This document shows positions 11,670 to 14,309 of a DNA stretch of 14,309 nt, piece after piece. Below the pieces are notes generated by a model that saw nothing but the letters and a program-made list of their open reading frames with translations, did no database searches and was not told the DNA's origin. A program made the position numbers and the translations under genes. Where the stretch lies: the NCBI GenBank assembly GCA_900543705.1, contig UQSL01000050.1, forward strand, positions 1 to 14,309. The letters run 5' to 3'. Every line of letters begins with the position of its first letter. Within the stretch, counting starts at the first letter, position 1. Source of the stretch: an uncultured Oscillospiraceae bacterium (GTDB taxonomy: Bacteria > Bacillota > Clostridia > Oscillospirales > Ruminococcaceae).

Positions 11670-13070
11670 ATGGCAAAAAAAATAAAGATTACGGAAACCG
11701 TCCTTCGTGACGCCCACCAGTCCCTTATCGCGACGAGGATGTCCATGGACGATATGCTTCCGATGCTCGAAGCGATTGACAACTGCGGGTTTTATGCCGT
11801 AGAATTCTGGTGTGGTTCAACATTTGACGCCTGCCTGAGATTTTTGGACGAGGACCCGTGGGAGAGACTGCGTATCCTCAGACGGCATATGCCGAATTCC
11901 AAACTCCAGATGCTCTTTCGCGGACAGAACATGCTTGGCTACCGCCACTATGCAGATGATGTGGTCGAGTACTTTGTCCAGAAATCCGTTTCCAACGGAA
12001 TTGATATCCTGAGAATCTTTGATGCGCTCAACGATATCAGAAATTTGGAGACCTCCATCAAGGCGGCGAAGAAAGAAGGCGCACATGTTCAGGGCGCGAT
12101 TTCCTACACCACCAGTAAAGTACACACCATCGATTATTTTGTGAAATATGCACATCAGCTTGAGGATGCAGGTGCGGACTCCATCTGTATCAAGGATATG
12201 GCGGCTCTGATTACCCCATACATGGCGTATGACCTTGTCAAGGCGCTCAAAGCGGAAATCAAAGTCCCCATCCAGCTGCATTCCCACTACACATCCGGTC
12301 TTGCTTCCATGGCACAGCTCAAGGCAATTGAGGCGGGCGTCGATGCGATTGACACCGCAATGTCTCCGCTGGCTCTGGGTACTTCTCACCCGGCAACAGA
12401 GTCTATGGTTGCCGCGCTTGCAGGAACCGAGTATGATACCGGCCTTGACCAGGCAAAGCTCAACGTAGTCAGAGCGCATGCTGCAAAGCTCAGAGATAAA
12501 TATCTCGAGAGTGGACTGCTTGTTCCGAAGCTGCTCGGCGTCGATGCAAACACTCTGCTCTATCAGGTTCCGGGCGGAATGCTCTCCAACCTCGTTTCCC
12601 AGCTCAAACAGGCTGGAAAAGAGGACCAGCTCGAGGAAGTTCTCCGCGAAGTCCCAAGAGTCCGCGAAGATGCGGGCTTCCCGCCGCTGGTTACCCCGTC
12701 CTCCCAGATCGTCGGTACCCAGGCTGTGTTCAACGTCATCTTGGGCGAGCGGTATAAGATGGTCACCAAGGAATTCAAGGGCATCGTAAAGGGCGAGTAC
12801 GGCCGTACCCCTGTCCCCATCGATCCGGAATTCCGCAAGAAGATTATTGGCGATGAAGAGCCGATCGACTGCCGTCCGGCAGACCTCCTTGAGCCGGAGC
12901 TCGACAAACTGCGTGCAGAGTGCGCAGAGTGGACCGAGCAGGAAGAGGATGTCCTTAGCTATGCTCAGTTCGGCCAGGTCGCTGTCAAATTCTTTGAGAA
13001 GAGAAAAGCAAAGAAATACGGCATCGATGCAGACCATGTCGACATGGAAAACAAGGTTCATCCCGTCTAA
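11670..13070 (+). CDS. oadA: Pyruvate/oxaloacetate carboxyltransferase (OadA/PycB/5S-like, no biotin domain)
   Basis: A 466-aa TIM-barrel carboxyltransferase that moves CO2 between biotin and pyruvate/oxaloacetate. It starts with the family hallmark ITETVLRDAHQSL: Asp14 is a metal ligand and Gln the substrate contact. It keeps FRGQNMLGYRHY, the active-site lysine of CIKDM (Lys175, carbamylated in relatives) and the metal histidines of HSHYTSG (204, 206). The PYC_OADA domain fills ~290-440, and the end at HVDMENKVHPV has no biotinyl domain, so it relies on the separate carrier encoded just upstream. Classical OadA (~590 aa) carries its own biotin. ATG 11670 is preferred (MAKKIKITET matches family starts), with GAGAGG 8 nt upstream; GTG 11661 is the alternative. 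The oadA symbol marks the family only. A strong terminator follows. Confidence 0.93.
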   Translation: MAKKIKITETVLRDAHQSLIATRMSMDDMLPMLEAIDNCGFYAVEFWCGSTFDACLRFLDEDPWERLRILRRHMPNSKLQMLFRGQNMLGYRHYADDVVEYFVQKSVSNGIDILRIFDALNDIRNLETSIKAAKKEGAHVQGAISYTTSKVHTIDYFVKYAHQLEDAGADSICIKDMAALITPYMAYDLVKALKAEIKVPIQLHSHYTSGLASMAQLKAIEAGVDAIDTAMSPLALGTSHPATESMVAALAGTEYDTGLDQAKLNVVRAHAAKLRDKYLESGLLVPKLLGVDANTLLYQVPGGMLSNLVSQLKQAGKEDQLEEVLREVPRVREDAGFPPLVTPSSQIVGTQAVFNVILGERYKMVTKEFKGIVKGEYGRTPVPIDPEFRKKIIGDEEPIDCRPADLLEPELDKLRAECAEWTEQEEDVLSYAQFGQVAVKFFEKRKAKKYGIDADHVDMENKVHPV

Positions 13071-13082
13071 TCGACAGATGAT

Positions 13083-13117
13083 AAGCGGAGTATCCTGGAT
13101 GGATACTCCGCTTTTTT
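13083..13117 (+). terminator. Intrinsic terminator of the biotin carboxyltransferase operon
   Basis: AAGCGGAGTATCC (13083-13095) pairs perfectly with 13101-13113, loop TGGAT, followed by six T's to 13117, beginning 13 bp after the last stop codon. Confidence 0.93.
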
Positions 13118-13171
13118 ACAGATATAATTGTTATGCTTGAAAGTAAATAGATGGGAAAGAGTGGATTTTAC

Positions 13172-13273
13172 ATGGAGGCAATGAAAGCCGCAGAGCTTTT
13201 TAAAATCAAACGGGATTATAAGCAGGATATTTCCTTTGTGATCATGATGGGTTGGACACTATGCAAAATCTGA
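13172..13273 (+). CDS. Doubtful 33-aa ORF in the gap before yicC
   Basis: The 343-bp gap 13071-13413 holds the terminator at 13083-13117, the yicC promoter at 13347-13376 and this short frame. From ATG 13172 it reads MEAMKAAELFKIKRDYK, then a hydrophobic QDISFVIMMGWTLC, ending at TGA 13273. A second ATG at 13181 has GGAGG only 2 nt upstream, too close for good use. The basic-then-hydrophobic pattern resembles the start of a small membrane protein, either a real peptide or the stump of a lost gene. An A/T hairpin (13288-13303) follows. Nothing recognisable beyond that. Confidence 0.2.
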   Translation: MEAMKAAELFKIKRDYKQDISFVIMMGWTLCKI

Positions 13274-13346
13274 CTTGGATTTGTGCAAAAATCAATCGAT
13301 TTTCTCCTGAAATCAAGCCAATGCTAATGATATCAACGGAAATCAG

Positions 13347-13376
13347 TTGACAAGCCGGGGATAAAAATAGTATTAT
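13347..13376 (+). promoter_or_regulatory. Sigma-A promoter of yicC
   Basis: A perfect -35 TTGACA (13347-13352), an 18-bp spacer and -10 TATTAT (13371-13376), 37 bp before the yicC start codon. Confidence 0.75.
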
Positions 13377-13413
13377 AAACTATATATCTGATGAAAGTTG
13401 AGAGGGTATTTCC

Positions 13414-14292
13414 ATGATAAAAAGCATGACCGGCTACGGTCGGTGCCAGCAAACAATCGACGGACGCGATATTTTGGTGGAGATCAAATCGGTCAACCAC
13501 CGTTTTTTTGAGTTTTCCGCCAGAGTGCCCCGAGTCTATGGGTATCTGGAAAGCCAGCTCAAAAGCTATTTACAGGGCAAGATCTCCCGTGGAAAGGTCG
13601 ACGTCGGGGTTACTATTCTGACGCTCGAGGGAATCGACGCGAACGTGGAGATCAACCACGCGCTCGTCCAATCCTATGTCAATGCCCTGCGCAGTGTCAA
13701 AGATGAATTCGATTTGACGGACGACCTCTCCCTCTCTGCCATCTCCCAGTTTGCGGACATCTTCACCGTCCGCAAAAACGTGGAGGATGAGCAAGTCATC
13801 TGGGACAGCGTGCGCACCGTACTCGACGAGGCGCTTGCGAATTTTGTCCGCATGCGCGAGGTCGAAGGCGAGCAGATGAAGGCCGATATCCTCTCGCGGC
13901 TAGCCACAATTGAGGAGCGGGTCGCCTTTGTAGAGGAACGCTCTCCCCAAACCGTGGAGGAGTACCGGAACCGACTGTACGCTAAAATGCAGGAGGTTTT
14001 AAAGGACAGCAAAATCGAGGAACAGCGCATCTTGACGGAGGCCGCCATATACTCTGAGAAAATCGCAGTGGATGAGGAAACTGTCCGCTTAAGAAGCCAC
14101 ATCAAGCAGTTTGAAAGTATTCTTCAAAGCGAAGAACCGATTGGCCGCAAGCTCGACTTCTTGGTGCAGGAATTAAACCGAGAGGCGAATACCATCGGCT
14201 CGAAAGCGCAGGACATTGAAATTGCACGCATCGTCGTGGACATCAAATCGGAAATTGAAAAAATCAGAGAGCAGATTCAAAACATCGAATAA
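13414..14292 (+). CDS. yicC: YicC/YloC family endoribonuclease
   Basis: A full-length 292-aa protein beginning with the hallmark MIKSMTGYGR and followed by 'VEIKSVNHRFFEFSARVPR' (22-40), the conserved N-terminal YicC domain. The C-terminal DUF1732 block runs from about residue 206 to the end, with 'AAIYSEKIAVDEETVRLRSHIKQF', 'GRKLDFLVQELNREANTIGSKAQD' and a final helix 'VVDIKSEIEKIREQIQN'. YicC of E. coli and YloC of B. subtilis are reported RNA endonucleases of a distinct fold. ATG 13414 has GAGAGGG upstream. In Firmicutes the usual order is yicC, remA (DUF370), gmk, rpoZ; the GGGAGG at 14301-14306, right after the stop, fits the start of that next gene beyond the window. Confidence 0.95.
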   Translation: MIKSMTGYGRCQQTIDGRDILVEIKSVNHRFFEFSARVPRVYGYLESQLKSYLQGKISRGKVDVGVTILTLEGIDANVEINHALVQSYVNALRSVKDEFDLTDDLSLSAISQFADIFTVRKNVEDEQVIWDSVRTVLDEALANFVRMREVEGEQMKADILSRLATIEERVAFVEERSPQTVEEYRNRLYAKMQEVLKDSKIEEQRILTEAAIYSEKIAVDEETVRLRSHIKQFESILQSEEPIGRKLDFLVQELNREANTIGSKAQDIEIARIVVDIKSEIEKIREQIQNIE

Positions 14293-14300
14293 GCCCATTT

Positions 14301-14306
14301 GGGAGG
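14301..14306 (+). promoter_or_regulatory. Ribosome binding site of the next gene, cut by the window edge
   Basis: GGGAGG begins 8 nt after the yicC stop, with the window ending 3 nt further on. By usual gene order the next gene would be remA or gmk; this is inference only. Confidence 0.55.
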
Positions 14307-14309
14307 AAA

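Noticed and set aside
11817..13061. 414-aa minus-strand ORF opposite the OadA-like gene
   Set aside because: Same reason: a shadow of a well-supported gene, with no recognisable motif.

Overview
The window looks like chromosomal core sequence from a spore-forming, anaerobic Gram-positive bacterium of the class Clostridia, probably Oscillospiraceae/Ruminococcaceae-like. The basis is gene content: a GerW/YtfJ spore protein next to a DUF2953 protein, a DacF-type carboxypeptidase, a four-cysteine ribosomal protein L28, the yicC neighbourhood, and a biotin-dependent carboxyltransferase operon with no aerobic functions. No mobile element, CRISPR array, tRNA or rRNA was seen. The lineage assignment is inference from content; no database search was possible.

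Layout. (1) 1-1277: the 3' end of a FlaR/adenylate-kinase-like NTPase gene on + and a class I SAM methyltransferase on -, converging on a shared terminator. (2) 5595 down to about 1397, - strand: one operon from a good sigma-A promoter, in the order M50 membrane protease, scpA, HAD phosphatase, scpB, DUF2953, ytfJ/gerW. Most junctions overlap or are tightly spaced. scpA carries an in-frame TAA at codon 126. What look like remains of a GNAT gene and of another small gene lie on either side of ytfJ. (3) 5650-6767: a small unknown ORF, rpmB with its promoter and terminator, then a converging MBL-fold hydrolase gene broken by two frameshifts. (4) 7018-9412, +: dacF-type D,D-carboxypeptidase, an RluB/RsuA-type pseudouridine synthase, and a 124-aa protein of unknown function. 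(5) 9424-13117, +: a strong promoter, a ~230-nt leader rich in hairpins, then a CoA-type carboxyltransferase, a biotin carrier and a pyruvate/oxaloacetate carboxyltransferase, closed by a strong terminator. (6) 13347-14309, +: a promoter, yicC, and the ribosome binding site of the next gene at the window edge.

The most interesting system is the operon in (5). It has the three parts of a soluble transcarboxylase of the Propionibacterium 12S/1.3S/5S type: a CoA carboxyltransferase, a free biotin carrier, and a pyruvate carboxyltransferase without its own biotin domain. It has no membrane decarboxylase beta subunit and no biotin carboxylase. The CoA-side subunit departs from the usual active-site loops, so its substrate is open. 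The other main theme is gene damage: scpA (nonsense), the MBL hydrolase (two frameshifts) and two possible gene remnants all lie within about 5.4 kb. This is either real decay or uncorrected assembly error.
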